64,000 nt of DNA from Solitalea longa (GTDB taxonomy: Bacteria; Bacteroidota; Bacteroidia; Sphingobacteriales; Sphingobacteriaceae). The translations under genes and the position numbers were made by a program. The DNA lies in contig NZ_PQVF01000016.1 of the NCBI RefSeq assembly GCF_002920915.1, positions 19,593 through 83,592 of the forward strand. Reading direction: 5' to 3'. The notes below the pieces were generated by a model, which did no database searches, was not told the DNA's origin, and saw nothing but the letters and a program-made list of their open reading frames with translations. Position 1 is the first letter of the stretch. Each line of letters opens with the position of its first letter. Below, in pieces: positions 36,927-47,267 of the stretch.

Positions 36927-36966
36927 AACAAAAAAGGAGATGATCTTTCGACCATCTCCTTTTTAA
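36927..36966 (-). terminator. Terminator after rpsJ
   Basis: AAAAAGGAGATG (36931-36942) pairs with CATCTCCTTTTT (36953-36964) around a 10-base loop, and T residues follow on the minus strand. It lies about 20 bases past the rpsJ stop, so the str-type operon ends here and does not run on to rplC. Confidence 0.85.
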
Positions 36967-36984
36967 TTTTCTATTGTGAATCTA

Positions 36985-37290
36985 TCACACTTTGATTTCT
37001 ACTTCAACACCTGAAGGTAATTCAAGTTTCATCAACGCGTCAACAGTTTTAGCGTTTGAGCTATAGATATCCAATAAACGTTTGTAAGAACATAATTGGA
37101 ACTGCTCACGTGCTTTTTTGTTAACGTGTGGAGAACGAAGTACAGTGAATACTTTTTTCTCGGTTGGTAACGGAAGTGGTCCGCTAACTACTGCGCCAGT
37201 AGGCTTAACAGTTTTTACGATTTTATCAGCTGACTTGTCAACTAAGTTGTAATCGTAAGATTTTAATTTAATACGAATTCTTTGGCTCAT
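36985..37290 (-). CDS. rpsJ: 30S ribosomal protein S10 (NusE)
   Basis: A ribosomal head protein that also acts in transcription antitermination. The 101 residues start [20 protein letters not shown] and include [20 protein letters not shown] and [17 protein letters not shown] sequence. It follows fusA, as in the str operon, but is cut off from rplC by a terminator and the surface cassette. Confidence 0.98.
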   Translation of the reverse strand: MSQRIRIKLKSYDYNLVDKSADKIVKTVKPTGAVVSGPLPLPTEKKVFTVLRSPHVNKKAREQFQLCSYKRLLDIYSSNAKTVDALMKLELPSGVEVEIKV

Positions 37291-37360
37291 TTTGTTTTTG
37301 TTTGTTTCGCACCGTAAGAGCTATTTGCTACGGATTGAAGATTATCTTTTGATTTGAGAA

Positions 37361-37398
37361 GAGATTTGTAATTGAGAAGATCTCGAATCACAAATCTC
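37361..37398. repeat. Wordy hairpin in the fusA-rpsJ spacer
   Basis: GAGATTTGT (37361-37369) faces ACAAATCTC (37390-37398), with further inner pairing. The surrounding 37350-37405 consists of near-repeats of GAGATTTG/GATTTGAGA. It starts about 10 bases after the fusA stop. Confidence 0.6.
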
Positions 37399-37415
37399 AA
37401 TACTCATATCTGAAT

Positions 37416-39524
37416 TTATGCGTTTGCTTTTTTGCCTTTTACTTTAGCAATTACTTCTTCAGCAATATTTTTAGGAGCCTCAGCATAGTGAGAGAACTCC
37501 ATTGTTGAAGTTGCACGACCAGAAGTAATAGTACGTAAGATAGTTACGTAACCAAACATTTCGCTCAATGGAACTTTAGCTTTGATTACTTGTGCACCGG
37601 CACGAGTATCCATACCTTCCAATTGACCACGACGTTTGTTCAAGTCACCCATAACATCACCCATGTTCTCTTCTGGAGTAAGAACTTCTACCTTCATGAT
37701 AGGTTCCATTAACACCGGACGAGCTTTAGGTAACGCTTCACGGAACGCTGAACGAGCACAGATCTCAAATGAAAGAGCATCCGAGTCAACCGCGTGGAAT
37801 GAACCGTCAAATAAACGAACTTTCATGTCGGTAACTTCGTAACCAGCTAACACACCGTTAACCATCGCTGATTTGAAACCTTTCTCAACTGAAGGAATGA
37901 ACTCACGAGGAATTGAACCACCCACAATTTCGTTAACGAATTGTAGACCTGATTTACCTTCTTCAGTGATAGGAGAAATTTCAATTTGGATATCAGCGAA
38001 TTTACCACGACCACCTGATTGTTTTTTGTAAACCTCACGGTGAGTAACTGAACCAGTGATAGCCTCTTTGTATGATACTTGAGGAGCACCTTGGTTACAC
38101 TCTACTTTAAACTCACGTTTCAAACGGTCAACGATGATCTCTAAGTGAAGCTCACCCATACCTGAGATAATAGTTTGACCAGTATCCTCGTCAGTTTTAA
38201 CGCGGAAGGTAGGATCTTCTTCAGCAAGTTTTGCTAAAGCCATACCTAATTTATCAACATCGGCCTGAGTTTTAGGCTCAATTGCCAAACCAATAACTGG
38301 CTCAGGGAAATCCATCGCTTCAAGAATGATTGGATTTTTCTCCTCACAAAGAGTATCTCCGGTTTTGATATCTTTAAATCCAACGATAGCAGCAATATCA
38401 CCAGCACCTACGTTAGGAATTGGGTTTTGCTTGTTGGCGTGCATTTGGAAGATACGAGAGATACGTTCTTTGTTTTCTGAACGAGCGTTATATACGTATG
38501 AACCAGCGTCTAAGTTACCCGAGTAAACACGGATAAAGCACAAACGACCTACGAATGGATCGGTTGCAATTTTAAATGCTAAAGCAGCAAATGGCTCTTT
38601 AACATCCGGTTTACGAACGATTTCTTCACCAGTATCAGGGTTAGTACCTTTAACGGCTTCCTGATCCATTGGCGAAGGCAATAACTCCATTACCAGGTCA
38701 AGCATAGTTTGTACACCTTTGTTTTTGAAAGATGAACCACAAACCATAGGAACGATAGAACCTGCTAATACAGCTTGACGTAATGCGTCTAATACTTCAC
38801 GCTCAGTGATTGAGTTAGGATCTTCGAAGAATTTCTCCATCAAAGACTCATCATACTCAGCTACTGATTCTAATAATTTCTCTCTCCACTCAGCAACTTC
38901 GTCTAACATATCGTCAGGAATAGGAACTTCAGTAAAGGTCATCCCTTTATCGTGCTCATTCCAAACGATACCACGGTTGTTGATCAAGTCAACTACACCT
39001 TTGAATTGGTCTTCAGAACCGATAGGTAATTGCAAAGGAACTGCATTAGAACCTAACATATCTTTAACCTGCTTAACAACTTTTAAGAAGTCAGCACCTG
39101 AACGGTCCATTTTGTTAACGAAACCGATACGAGATACGTTGTAGTTGTTAGCTAGGCGCCAGTTAGTCTCAGATTGAGGCTCAACACCATCAACTGCCGA
39201 GAATAAGAACACCAATCCGTCCAATACACGTAATGAACGATTTACCTCAACGGTAAAGTCAACGTGACCTGGAGTATCGATAATGTTCACTTGGAACTTA
39301 TTACCTCTATAAGGCCAGAAAACGGTAGTAGCCGCTGAAGTAATGGTGATACCACGCTCAGCCTCTTGTACCATCCAGTCCATTGTTGAAGCACCTTCGT
39401 GAACCTCACCAATTTTGTGGTTTACACCGGCATAATAAAGGATACGCTCAGTAGTAGTGGTCTTACCCGCATCAATGTGAGCAGCAATACCAATATTTCT
39501 CGTGAATTTTAAGTCTCTTGACAT
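37416..39524 (-). CDS. fusA: Elongation factor G
   Basis: The GTPase that drives translocation on the ribosome. The 702 residues have the G1 motif [19 protein letters not shown] near residue 16, the G2 region [17 protein letters not shown] and NKMDRSGAD, and domain IV with [20 protein letters not shown]. Length and domain order are standard. It lies between rpsG and rpsJ. Confidence 0.98.
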   Translation of the reverse strand: MSRDLKFTRNIGIAAHIDAGKTTTTERILYYAGVNHKIGEVHEGASTMDWMVQEAERGITITSAATTVFWPYRGNKFQVNIIDTPGHVDFTVEVNRSLRVLDGLVFLFSAVDGVEPQSETNWRLANNYNVSRIGFVNKMDRSGADFLKVVKQVKDMLGSNAVPLQLPIGSEDQFKGVVDLINNRGIVWNEHDKGMTFTEVPIPDDMLDEVAEWREKLLESVAEYDESLMEKFFEDPNSITEREVLDALRQAVLAGSIVPMVCGSSFKNKGVQTMLDLVMELLPSPMDQEAVKGTNPDTGEEIVRKPDVKEPFAALAFKIATDPFVGRLCFIRVYSGNLDAGSYVYNARSENKERISRIFQMHANKQNPIPNVGAGDIAAIVGFKDIKTGDTLCEEKNPIILEAMDFPEPVIGLAIEPKTQADVDKLGMALAKLAEEDPTFRVKTDEDTGQTIISGMGELHLEIIVDRLKREFKVECNQGAPQVSYKEAITGSVTHREVYKKQSGGRGKFADIQIEISPITEEGKSGLQFVNEIVGGSIPREFIPSVEKGFKSAMVNGVLAGYEVTDMKVRLFDGSFHAVDSDALSFEICARSAFREALPKARPVLMEPIMKVEVLTPEENMGDVMGDLNKRRGQLEGMDTRAGAQVIKAKVPLSEMFGYVTILRTITSGRATSTMEFSHYAEAPKNIAEEVIAKVKGKKANA

Positions 39525-39564
39525 CTTTTTATCAATTATAGATTGAGAGAATGCGAGAATGAGA

Positions 39565-39621
39565 GAATGATAGAAGAAAATCTATTCAATCCTTCTATCA
39601 TTCATTCATTCATTCATTCAA
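39565..39621. repeat. 12-bp hairpin and CATT tetranucleotide run between rpsG and fusA
   Basis: GAATGATAGAAG (39565-39576) faces CTTCTATCATTC (39592-39603). It merges into five and a half CATT units (39599-39620). On the mRNA strand this is AATG repeated right after the rpsG stop. The run is a simple-sequence tract able to change length by slippage. Confidence 0.8.
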
Positions 39622-39624
39622 TTC

Positions 39625-40092
39625 TTAGAAACGGAAGTGAGAGAACGCTTTGTTAGCCTCAGCCATTTTATGCGTATCCTCTTTTTTCTTAACCGCAGCA
39701 CCTTCTCCTTTAGCAGCAGCGATGATCTCGCCAGCTAAACGCTCATTCATGGTTTTTTCACCACGACGACGTGCATAAAGAATCATCCATTTCATACCTA
39801 ACGCTAATTTACGGTCAGGACGAACTTCAGTAGGAACCTGGAAGTTAGCACCACCTACACGGCGGCTTTTAACCTCTACAGCAGGCATAATGTTAGCTAA
39901 TGCTTTTTTCCAAGCATCTAAACCATTTTCGCTGGTTTTTTTCTCAACTAGTTCTACAGCTTTGTAGAAAATATCGTACGCAATACTTTTTTTACCATCC
40001 CACATCATGTGATTAACGAAACGGGTTACCATTACGTCATTGAATTTAGGATCTGGCAAAATGATGCGCTTCTTAGGGGTTGCCTTTCTCAT
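39625..40092 (-). CDS. rpsG: 30S ribosomal protein S7
   Basis: Organises the head of the small subunit. The 155 residues contain [40 protein letters not shown] and the beta-hairpin [20 protein letters not shown]. It follows rpsL by 32 bases. Confidence 0.98.
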   Translation of the reverse strand: MRKATPKKRIILPDPKFNDVMVTRFVNHMMWDGKKSIAYDIFYKAVELVEKKTSENGLDAWKKALANIMPAVEVKSRRVGGANFQVPTEVRPDRKLALGMKWMILYARRRGEKTMNERLAGEIIAAAKGEGAAVKKKEDTHKMAEANKAFSHFRF

Positions 40093-40124
40093 TTTGTTTT
40101 AATGTCTTTGTTGCCTTGAATTAA

Positions 40125-40544
40125 TTACTTCTTCTTGCCACCTTTTCCTTTGGCAGCAGCTGGTGCTTGTCCTGGTTTAGGACGTTTAGTACCGTACTTA
40201 GAACGACGCTGGTTACGGCCTTCAACACCTGAAGTATCCAATGCGCCACGGATGATGTGGTAACGTACACCTGGTAAGTCTTTCACACGACCACCACGGA
40301 TCAATACGATCGAGTGCTCTTGTAAGTTGTGACCTTCACCTGGGATGTACGCATTCACCTCTTTACCATTGGTTAAACGCACACGGGCAACTTTACGCAT
40401 TGCAGAGTTAGGTTTTTTTGGGGTAGTAGTGTATACACGGGTACACACGCCTCTTCGCTGTGGACATGAATCCAACGCTGGTGACTTACTCTTTTCCACC
40501 AGAGCTACTCTACCTTTTCTTACTAATTGCTGAATAGTAGGCAT
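40125..40544 (-). CDS. rpsL: 30S ribosomal protein S12
   Basis: S12 monitors decoding and is where streptomycin resistance arises. The 139 residues have [40 protein letters not shown] (Lys at the classical position 43-type site) and [20 protein letters not shown]. The end carries a Pro/Ala/Lys tail (about 122-139) slightly longer than usual. It is the first gene of its operon. Confidence 0.98.
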   Translation of the reverse strand: MPTIQQLVRKGRVALVEKSKSPALDSCPQRRGVCTRVYTTTPKKPNSAMRKVARVRLTNGKEVNAYIPGEGHNLQEHSIVLIRGGRVKDLPGVRYHIIRGALDTSGVEGRNQRRSKYGTKRPKPGQAPAAAKGKGGKKK

Positions 40545-40570
40545 TTTTGCTTTATAAAATTTAAATACTA

Positions 40571-40621
40571 CACCCCTAATTTGGGGTCTGCAAAAGTAGA
40601 AACTTATTTCCTATTTCACAA
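40571..40621 (-). promoter_or_regulatory. Promoter and leader hairpin of rpsL-rpsG-fusA-rpsJ
   Basis: On the minus strand TTG (40621-40619) and TACTTTTG (40598-40591) are 20 bases apart and match the TTG-TAnnTTTG consensus. The predicted leader begins with a small hairpin ACCCC-loop-GGGGT (40571-40586), about 30-45 bases before the rpsL start. Confidence 0.7.
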
Positions 40622-40743
40622 CAGCTGATAGTAATTTAATATTCAGTTAATTAGATTAGTTCATAGATGATGGCCCATGGCCTATAGAATTAGATAACGC
40701 GATGGAAAACATTAGAACTATACTGAATACCCACATTCTATTT

Positions 40744-40770
40744 ACTATGGACTATGGACCATGGACTATT
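40744..40770. repeat. ACTATGGACTATGGACC word repeat at a stop codon
   Basis: Near-perfect repeats of ACTATGG / CCATGGACTAT. The stop codon of the minus-strand gene at 40766 is itself the first TAG of TAGTCCATGGTCCATAGTCC. Related words occur at 40664-40685 and at about 45898-45940. Confidence 0.7.
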
Positions 40771-41404
40771 TCTTAACCACATGCCAGGGCTTTTGCCATT
40801 CGGGAAGTTTTACCGGATGTTCAAACTGAATCATTCGCTCGTTATCTATAAACGAAATTCCATAAGTTTTTAAATCAGCAGAAGAGTTTCGGTTTAAATC
40901 GATCACCTTATAACTTGCTGAGCGATTAAAAATGCAAATGGCTTCAGGAAGCATCGGCTTATTGTTTAATACAGGCACTTTCATCATTACTTTAAATCGT
41001 CCGGTAGATAACACCCGGGAGGTACCATCATCAACAAAGAACTTGGTTTGCTCAACACCATTGGCTTCTATCCTACCTTCCATTGTCCATAACTGGTTGG
41101 ATGTTTCCATTAAAGCAAGCTTTTGCTTCAATTCTACATTTTCTGTTTTAAGCGTTTTAATTGTTTCATCATTACTCAAGGAAACTGTTTCTTTATTAAA
41201 ATCATGTTGGGTAATAAAATAAATGAAGCCCATCAGCAGCAGAAATAATAAAAAATAAGCGGCAAATGCACCGGACAGGTTTAAGGTCAAACCTTTAAAA
41301 GGCCCTTTTACTGACGTTTTGGAAGGCAGTGTTTTATATAATATATAGGCCGGAATTATAGGCAATAATGTAATTACCACCAGATAGACTAATTGATTGT
41401 TCAT
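40766..41404 (-). CDS. Hypothetical membrane protein
   Basis: 212 residues not recognised as a known family. Two N-terminal membrane helices (YLVVITLLPIIPAYILY and AFAAYFLLFLLLMGFIYFI) are followed by a short coiled coil (LKTENVELKQKLALME) and a beta-rich soluble part of about 110 residues (WTMEGRIEANGVEQTKFFVD). The helices suggest inner-membrane anchoring with the rest in the periplasm or cytoplasm. It stands alone between the str-type operon and a divergent hydrolase. Confidence 0.7.
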   Translation of the reverse strand: MNNQLVYLVVITLLPIIPAYILYKTLPSKTSVKGPFKGLTLNLSGAFAAYFLLFLLLMGFIYFITQHDFNKETVSLSNDETIKTLKTENVELKQKLALMETSNQLWTMEGRIEANGVEQTKFFVDDGTSRVLSTGRFKVMMKVPVLNNKPMLPEAICIFNRSASYKVIDLNRNSSADLKTYGISFIDNERMIQFEHPVKLPEWQKPWHVVKK

Positions 41405-41539
41405 AAGCGCGTAAATTAGAGATGATTAAATTTACAAATTAGCTCAAGCAGATCTAAAGAATTCATTAACTATTGATTAATCTTGAATGATTTTAATTAA
41501 CTATATATCTATTTACTTTTATAGGTATAATCTAACTAT

Positions 41540-42541
41540 ATGAAAAAAGTGCTAAAGATTGTTTTATTTCTAATTATTGCAGTGGTTATTGCTTACCTGC
41601 TCGGTCCTACTCCTGAAAAACCTGTTTATAATGCTCAACTTCCATCGGTACCCTCCTCCCCCTCCGATCTTGAAAATTATGTTCACGGAATTGATGTTTA
41701 CCACAAGGTAAAACCCGGAAATGGTTCGGAAATAGTTTGGAATGACTCTGTTAAATCAAAAACCGAATATGTGATCCTCTACCTGCATGGTTTTTCTGCG
41801 AGTCATGAAGAGGGCAATCCTCTTCACCGTAATTTTGCCAAGCGCTATGGATGCAACTTATATTTAACCCGACTGGCCGAACATGGAATTGACACAACCG
41901 ATGCCATGGCTAATTTAACTGCTGAAAATTATTGGAGAAGTGCGGTTCAAGCTTATGCGATAGCCAAGCAGCTGGGTAATAAAGTTATTATTCTGAGCAC
42001 CTCTACAGGTGGAACTCTGGCATTAAAATTAGCAGCTCAATTTCCAGAAATCTTTGCCCTTATCAACCTTTCGCCAAATATTGCCATAAACGACCCTGCA
42101 GCTTTTATAGCCAACAACCATTGGGGATTACAGTTAGCGGAACTCGTTACAGGCGGCAAATACAGAAGTATTGATGTAGACACGGATGAAGGACCAAAAT
42201 ATTGGTATTATAAATACAGGATCGAATCAGTTACCGCCCTGGAAGAGCTGTTGGAAACTTCAATGACCAAAGAAACCTTTGAAAAGGTAAAGTGCCCCGT
42301 TTTAACGGTTTGTTATTATAAAGATGAACAACACCAGGATCCGGTGGTAAAAGTATCAGCCATGAGAAATATGATGGAACAGATCGGAACACCATCAGCA
42401 TTAAAGAAGTTCGTACCTTTATCTACTCCCGAAAACCATGTGCTGGCAAACCCTTTGAAAAGCAAAGACATTAAAAGTGTTGAAAACGTATGTTATAGCT
42501 TTGCTGAGAAGGTATTAAAACTTAAACCTATGGGAATTTAG
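41540..42541 (+). CDS. Alpha/beta hydrolase, membrane-anchored
   Basis: 333 residues with an N-terminal hydrophobic helix ([14 protein letters not shown]) as anchor or signal. The hydrolase fold shows the oxyanion-loop [13 protein letters not shown] near 80-92, the nucleophile elbow [10 protein letters not shown] with Ser155 (SxSxG form of GxSxG), an acid at Asp262 or Asp267 ([10 protein letters not shown]) and His300 (PENHVL). The His/Asp/Ser order fits esterases or lipases; the substrate is not predictable. It precedes pgi by 47 bases in the same direction. Confidence 0.8.
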   Translation: MKKVLKIVLFLIIAVVIAYLLGPTPEKPVYNAQLPSVPSSPSDLENYVHGIDVYHKVKPGNGSEIVWNDSVKSKTEYVILYLHGFSASHEEGNPLHRNFAKRYGCNLYLTRLAEHGIDTTDAMANLTAENYWRSAVQAYAIAKQLGNKVIILSTSTGGTLALKLAAQFPEIFALINLSPNIAINDPAAFIANNHWGLQLAELVTGGKYRSIDVDTDEGPKYWYYKYRIESVTALEELLETSMTKETFEKVKCPVLTVCYYKDEQHQDPVVKVSAMRNMMEQIGTPSALKKFVPLSTPENHVLANPLKSKDIKSVENVCYSFAEKVLKLKPMGI

Positions 42542-42550
42542 TTAATTGTG

Positions 42551-42558
42551 TATTTTTG
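42551..42558 (+). promoter_or_regulatory. Probable -7 box of pgi
   Basis: TATTTTTG matches TAnnTTTG and lies 31 bases before the pgi start. No clear -33 TTTG is at 19-21 bases upstream, so this is a weaker call than the ribosomal promoters. Confidence 0.4.
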
Positions 42559-42588
42559 ACACTTTGCTTAACACAACAGTATAATAAT

Positions 42589-44238
42589 ATGGCCCTTAAA
42601 AGCATAAACCCAACTGCAACCAATGCCTGGAAAAAGCTTGAACAGCATTACCAGGAAATCAAAGACGCTCATTTACGTGATTTTTTTGCCAATGATTTAA
42701 ATCGTTTTCAAACACATCACCTAAAGTTCAACGATATTTTAGTTGACTATTCGAAGAATCGAATCAACAATACCACGTTTAAGCTTTTAATTGAATTGGC
42801 TGAAGAGTGCGGTTTAAAAGATGCCATCGAAAAGCAATTTTCAGGTGATATTATTAACGCTACCGAGAAACGTGCTGTTTTACATAGTGCCTTACGCAAT
42901 CGCAAAAACACACCAGTTTTGGTTGATGGGAATGATGTAATGCCTGATGTAAATGCGGTTTTAGCACAAATGAAATCATTTTCTGCTAAAGTAATTTCGG
43001 GCGATTGGAAAGGTTATTCAGGAAAACAAATTACCGATGTGGTAAACATTGGAATTGGGGGATCGGATCTAGGTCCTTATATGGTTTGCGAAGCATTGAA
43101 GCATTATAAAACCCGTTTGAACATGCACTTTGTTTCAAACGTTGACGGGGCTCATATTGCAGAAACATTAAAAAATCTAAATGCCGAAAGCACTTTATTT
43201 ATCATCGCTTCCAAAACCTTTACCACGCAAGAAACCATGACCAATGCGCTTTCTGCAAGAGACTGGTTCTTGAAATCGGCAAAAGATAACGCGGCTGTTG
43301 CTAAGCACTTTGTGGCGCTTTCTACCAATAAAACCAAAGTAACTGAATTTGGTATCGATGAAGATAATATGTTCGGTTTCTGGGATTGGGTTGGTGGTCG
43401 TTATTCATTATGGAGTGCCATTGGACTTTCAATATGTTTAAGTGTTGGTTTTGATAAGTTCGAAGAACTTTTAGATGGTGCTCATGCCATGGATGAGCAT
43501 TTCCAATCGGAAGATTTTGATAAAAACATACCGGTAATTTTGGCTTTATTGGGCATTTGGTATAATAATTTCTTCGGAGCAGAAAGTCATGCCTTATTAC
43601 CTTACGATCAGTACTTACACCGTTTTGCTGCTTATTTCCAACAAGGAGATATGGAAAGCAATGGTAAATATATCGACCGTTCGGGCAATGAAGTTAGCTA
43701 CCAAACCGGACCAATTATTTGGGGTGAACCTGGAACAAATGGTCAGCATGCGTTCTATCAGTTGATCCACCAGGGAACTAAATTAATTCCTGCTGATTTT
43801 CTTGCTGCTGCTCAACCGTTAAATGACATGGGCGATCATCAGGAAAAATTGCTTTCTAATTTCTTTGCTCAAACCGAAGCATTGGCTTTCGGAAAAACTG
43901 AAGCCGTTGTAAGAGAAGAGTTTTTAGGTTCAGGAAAATCAAAAGAAGAAATTGATTTCATTACACCTTATAAGGTATTTGAAGGCAATCGTCCAACCAA
44001 CTCCATTATTTATAAACGATTAACTCCTTTTAACCTGGGAGCATTATTAGCTATGTATGAGCAAAAAATATATGTTCAGGGAGTAATTTGGAATATTTTC
44101 AGTTTCGATCAATGGGGAGTTGAGTTGGGTAAACAACTGGCCAATGTTATTCTGCCCGAATTAATGTCAAGCGATAAAATCACTTCTCATGATTCTTCAA
44201 CCAACGGGTTGATCAATGCGTGGAAGGAAATGAAATAA
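42589..44238 (+). CDS. pgi: Glucose-6-phosphate isomerase
   Basis: Interconverts glucose 6-phosphate and fructose 6-phosphate in glycolysis. The 549 residues contain [48 protein letters not shown] and the second signature [13 protein letters not shown], all in standard order. The start at 42589 ([17 protein letters not shown]) fits family alignments; an earlier frame start overlaps the promoter-like box. A terminator follows immediately. Confidence 0.98.
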   Translation: MALKSINPTATNAWKKLEQHYQEIKDAHLRDFFANDLNRFQTHHLKFNDILVDYSKNRINNTTFKLLIELAEECGLKDAIEKQFSGDIINATEKRAVLHSALRNRKNTPVLVDGNDVMPDVNAVLAQMKSFSAKVISGDWKGYSGKQITDVVNIGIGGSDLGPYMVCEALKHYKTRLNMHFVSNVDGAHIAETLKNLNAESTLFIIASKTFTTQETMTNALSARDWFLKSAKDNAAVAKHFVALSTNKTKVTEFGIDEDNMFGFWDWVGGRYSLWSAIGLSICLSVGFDKFEELLDGAHAMDEHFQSEDFDKNIPVILALLGIWYNNFFGAESHALLPYDQYLHRFAAYFQQGDMESNGKYIDRSGNEVSYQTGPIIWGEPGTNGQHAFYQLIHQGTKLIPADFLAAAQPLNDMGDHQEKLLSNFFAQTEALAFGKTEAVVREEFLGSGKSKEEIDFITPYKVFEGNRPTNSIIYKRLTPFNLGALLAMYEQKIYVQGVIWNIFSFDQWGVELGKQLANVILPELMSSDKITSHDSSTNGLINAWKEMK

Positions 44239-44253
44239 AACTTAGATACTTAT

Positions 44254-44293
44254 AAAAACTCCCTAACTGTTATAGAAAGGGAGTTTTTTATTT
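44254..44293 (+). terminator. Terminator of pgi
   Basis: AAAAACTCCCT (44254-44264) pairs with AGGGAGTTTTT (44278-44288) around a 13-base loop and is followed by T residues. It begins 16 bases after the pgi stop. Confidence 0.85.
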
Positions 44294-44308
44294 TAAAGAT
44301 TGTTCCTT

Positions 44309-45841
44309 TTAGAAAAAAAGCACCTTTTCCAATGTATTTTGGTACTTTTTATTATCTAACGACACTTCGTTTAGTAATGTATTTGTAGATAATTTAGATA
44401 CTTTAAAGCTATTTTCTGTAAATGATAGAGTGGAATACTTGTCAACTATTTCAGTTGGTATTTTTGTTTTGAAATTAATTGACTCTCCATCTTTTCCTGA
44501 AATATCCCAAGTTACTCTATTCTGAAATCCCCCAATTAAAGTAACTGATAAGTTTTGGACTGTTCCATCTATACTATAATTTAATAATTCATCTGAGTAG
44601 CTTCCTACTGGTGACTTAGCTAATAAAGGTAAATCTGATGGTATATTCCCATAATGATTTAAAACGTATAATGCGTTATCTTTTTTATCAGTATATGAAA
44701 GATATGATCTATAGTATTTTCCTTCGTCACTTTTAAATGGAACCAACCAATTTGCATTATCAACCATATTATCTTGGTTAAAGCCCCCATATAATGCAAA
44801 TGATTTATCTTCTTGTATTTGACTTGGAAATATTTGATAAAGAAAACTACGAGGAATTATATTTGAAGGATATGGAATTTTATTACCTGTTTCTTTTACC
44901 GCAACAAAATCATTAAAATTAACTTCAATCTGTTCGTCTGACGCTTGATTAATAGGAATTCGCAAATACTTATAAGGAATATTCTTTTGATTATCAATAC
45001 TCCACATATAAAAATATGAAGGCAAATCTCCAGCATACAAAAATTGAATTGAATAAGTCGTTCCGGTTTGTGTATATGAAGGAGTACCTGAAAGTTGAAA
45101 ACTCAAAAACGCAGAGTTATTAAATGGCAAATTTGCAACCGTTAATTTTATATTTTTTGTTTTATTGAAAATTGAAGGTGATACCTCTGATGAGTTATAA
45201 GAAACCGAATCATTTGTGCCAAGATTTATAGCAGTATTAAAGCTAGCCATTGACCAATCTTTCCCGTCACCAAACTTATTGAACACACATTTAGTTACGT
45301 TCACCATTTTACCTTTAAAACCCACTGGTGATTTAAATCTATAAACATCGGCCTTTTTAATTTGCTGAGAGCTTAAAATGGTGCCCTTTTCATCTGTAAG
45401 AAAAATCCAAACCTCAGAAGTTAATGATTGGGTTGACAAACCTTCAATATACTCAGAACTTGCATTTACAGTATAAAGCACATTATCAATATTCCCCTCC
45501 TGAATAGAAGATGATGTTAAAGAAGGATTGCTTTTTCTTTGTGCAACAGCTTTAATAGTATACCTACCATCCCTAAGAGTTTCTGTATTTATCTCAATTT
45601 CATAAGGATAAGACGTTACAGAACCAAGCGAGTTATTACCAGCAAAAAATTCCACTTTTCCAATATCGTTAGAGTCAGATTTAGAAGGCTTTATTGACAG
45701 CTTAATTTTATTTCTTAATGGTTCACTTGGAACAATTAATTGAAATTCCGGATTTGTTTTTGGGAGTTCATCGTCTTCTTTTGTACAAGAGAAAACAAAG
45801 ACAAGGATTAGTAAAGTTATAAGAGTATAAAAGTATTTCAT
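44309..45841 (-). CDS. Hypothetical lipoprotein with Ig-like domain
   Basis: 510 residues with a lipoprotein signal (LILVFVFSC, Cys at 19) and acidic spacer KEDDELPK. Residues ~60-105 resemble the bacterial Ig-like fold seen in Big_17-type domains (KVEFFAGNNSLGSVTSYPYE, LRDGRYTIKAVAQRK). The rest is beta-rich with no motif I recognise. It is probably exported to the cell envelope. It is a single gene with base composition lower in GC than its neighbours by eye, and the function is unknown. Confidence 0.75.
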   Translation of the reverse strand: MKYFYTLITLLILVFVFSCTKEDDELPKTNPEFQLIVPSEPLRNKIKLSIKPSKSDSNDIGKVEFFAGNNSLGSVTSYPYEIEINTETLRDGRYTIKAVAQRKSNPSLTSSSIQEGNIDNVLYTVNASSEYIEGLSTQSLTSEVWIFLTDEKGTILSSQQIKKADVYRFKSPVGFKGKMVNVTKCVFNKFGDGKDWSMASFNTAINLGTNDSVSYNSSEVSPSIFNKTKNIKLTVANLPFNNSAFLSFQLSGTPSYTQTGTTYSIQFLYAGDLPSYFYMWSIDNQKNIPYKYLRIPINQASDEQIEVNFNDFVAVKETGNKIPYPSNIIPRSFLYQIFPSQIQEDKSFALYGGFNQDNMVDNANWLVPFKSDEGKYYRSYLSYTDKKDNALYVLNHYGNIPSDLPLLAKSPVGSYSDELLNYSIDGTVQNLSVTLIGGFQNRVTWDISGKDGESINFKTKIPTEIVDKYSTLSFTENSFKVSKLSTNTLLNEVSLDNKKYQNTLEKVLFF

Positions 45842-45946
45842 AGGACTTAGATAGTGATTATTATCTTTTATATAGCAGCTATAACTTTGAAGTAAGGATA
45901 ATAGTCCATAGTTTTTTACTAGAGGCTATGGACTATATACTTGAAA

Positions 45947-46297
45947 CTATTTACTTGCAGTTGATGGCGCTGAACTCATAGTAATTAAATATTTCATAAT
46001 GGCTTCCTGAGTTTTTGGATCGATAACATCACTTCCAGCCTTACGATTCGCTTTTTTTACCATTTTAGGAACAATCATGCTCCATTGAGCCTCATTAAAA
46101 TCCTGAGGATTCTTTAAGGCATGACAGCCACCACAATAAGTTTGATTGGCTTTCTTGCCCAAACTATACTCCGCTACTGTATAACCCGGAAACTTTAACG
46201 CTCCCCTTTCAACATCGGCATTTTTATTTGACGACGTTTTAGAAGTGCCGCAAGCTGCTAATGCAATTGCACAGATAACAAATAAACTCTTCTTCAT
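45947..46297 (-). CDS. Small c-type cytochrome lipoprotein
   Basis: 116 residues: lipoprotein signal MKKSLFVICAIALAAC, a low-complexity linker, and one CxxCH haem site (TYCGGCHALKNP at about 57-68), with a later Met as likely sixth ligand (SMIVPKM). It is a mono-haem electron carrier or a truncated cytochrome domain facing the periplasm. No oxidase genes are nearby. A TAG-rich ATGGACTAT repeat begins at its stop codon. Confidence 0.85.
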   Translation of the reverse strand: MKKSLFVICAIALAACGTSKTSSNKNADVERGALKFPGYTVAEYSLGKKANQTYCGGCHALKNPQDFNEAQWSMIVPKMVKKANRKAGSDVIDPKTQEAIMKYLITMSSAPSTASK

Positions 46298-46468
46298 TGA
46301 TTTTGGATATTTTGGTCGTTATATTTCAAAAAACCAATATAGAGTTTAATTACTTTCTTAAAAATTTGATTACAAAAAATATTAGAAAATATACGATGGC
46401 CAACCTTATCGTATTAAACAGTTAAGCTCCCACCGGAAAATCATTAAAACCTGATGAATTTATCCAGG

Positions 46469-47029
46469 CTACTTATTTAATCGAGTCATTGCCAACTCAA
46501 TTCCAACAGTTGAAAAACCTTTAATCATTTCGATGCTTTTATCAATTAATAAAGGCAACTGTGGAGCTTCATCATCATCAAATCCGCTTAAAACATAATC
46601 AACCTGGCGGCCACGCGGAAAATTATCGCCGATTCCAAAACGAATACGAGGATAAGCTTGCGTACCGAGCATCGATTCGATGTTTTTTAAGCCGTTATGC
46701 CCAGCGTTTCCACCTTTGGGCTTTAATTGGATCCGGCCAAAAGGCAAAGCCAATTCATCTACTATTACCAAAACGTTTTCTACCGGAATTTTTAATGTCT
46801 GCATCCAATAGTTCAACGCCTTACCACTAAGGTTCATATAAGTAGTTGGTTTGACCAGGTGCAAGGTCCGGCCTTTAAAGTTCACTTCGGTATAATAAGC
46901 ATGACGTTCGGTTACAAACTTCACTCCTTCTTCTTTGGCAAATTGATCCAAAACCATAAACCCAATGTTATGGCGTGTATCGGCATACTCTGGCCCTATA
47001 TTTCCAAGTCCGGCAATTAAGTATTTCAT
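46469..47029 (-). CDS. pth: Peptidyl-tRNA hydrolase
   Basis: Recycles peptidyl-tRNA dropped by ribosomes. The 186-residue product starts [20 protein letters not shown], with Asn10 and His20 in the active-site positions of the family, then [13 protein letters not shown] and the [14 protein letters not shown] loop. An upstream in-frame ATG adds 22 residues not found in the family, so 47029 is chosen. The wordy ATTGAGATATGGG repeats lie just upstream. Confidence 0.97.
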   Translation of the reverse strand: MKYLIAGLGNIGPEYADTRHNIGFMVLDQFAKEEGVKFVTERHAYYTEVNFKGRTLHLVKPTTYMNLSGKALNYWMQTLKIPVENVLVIVDELALPFGRIQLKPKGGNAGHNGLKNIESMLGTQAYPRIRFGIGDNFPRGRQVDYVLSGFDDDEAPQLPLLIDKSIEMIKGFSTVGIELAMTRLNK

Positions 47030-47214
47030 TCCTTTAATAGATATGAGAATTGAGATATGGGATTTGAGATTATTCCTTCCCAAAAACTTCTGCAAAAATA
47101 GAGGATTATCGGTTTTTTAATAATTCAATATAATTTTTCGAGCTTTATTCCACCCCAACTTCAATTCTGATCTGATTATGGGAAATTAAAAGAGTTCGAA
47201 AGATGCTAAAATAA

Positions 47215-47248
47215 AAAAGCAGTCCTGGCCTAAACCGGGACTGCTTTT
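47215..47248 (-). terminator. Terminator of rplY
   Basis: AAAAGCAGTCC (47215-47225) pairs with GGACTGCTTTT (47238-47248) and, on the minus strand, is followed by TTTTTATTTTAGC. It lies 19 bases after the rplY stop. Confidence 0.85.
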
Positions 47249-47267
47249 ATTTTCAAGGATGAAAAAA

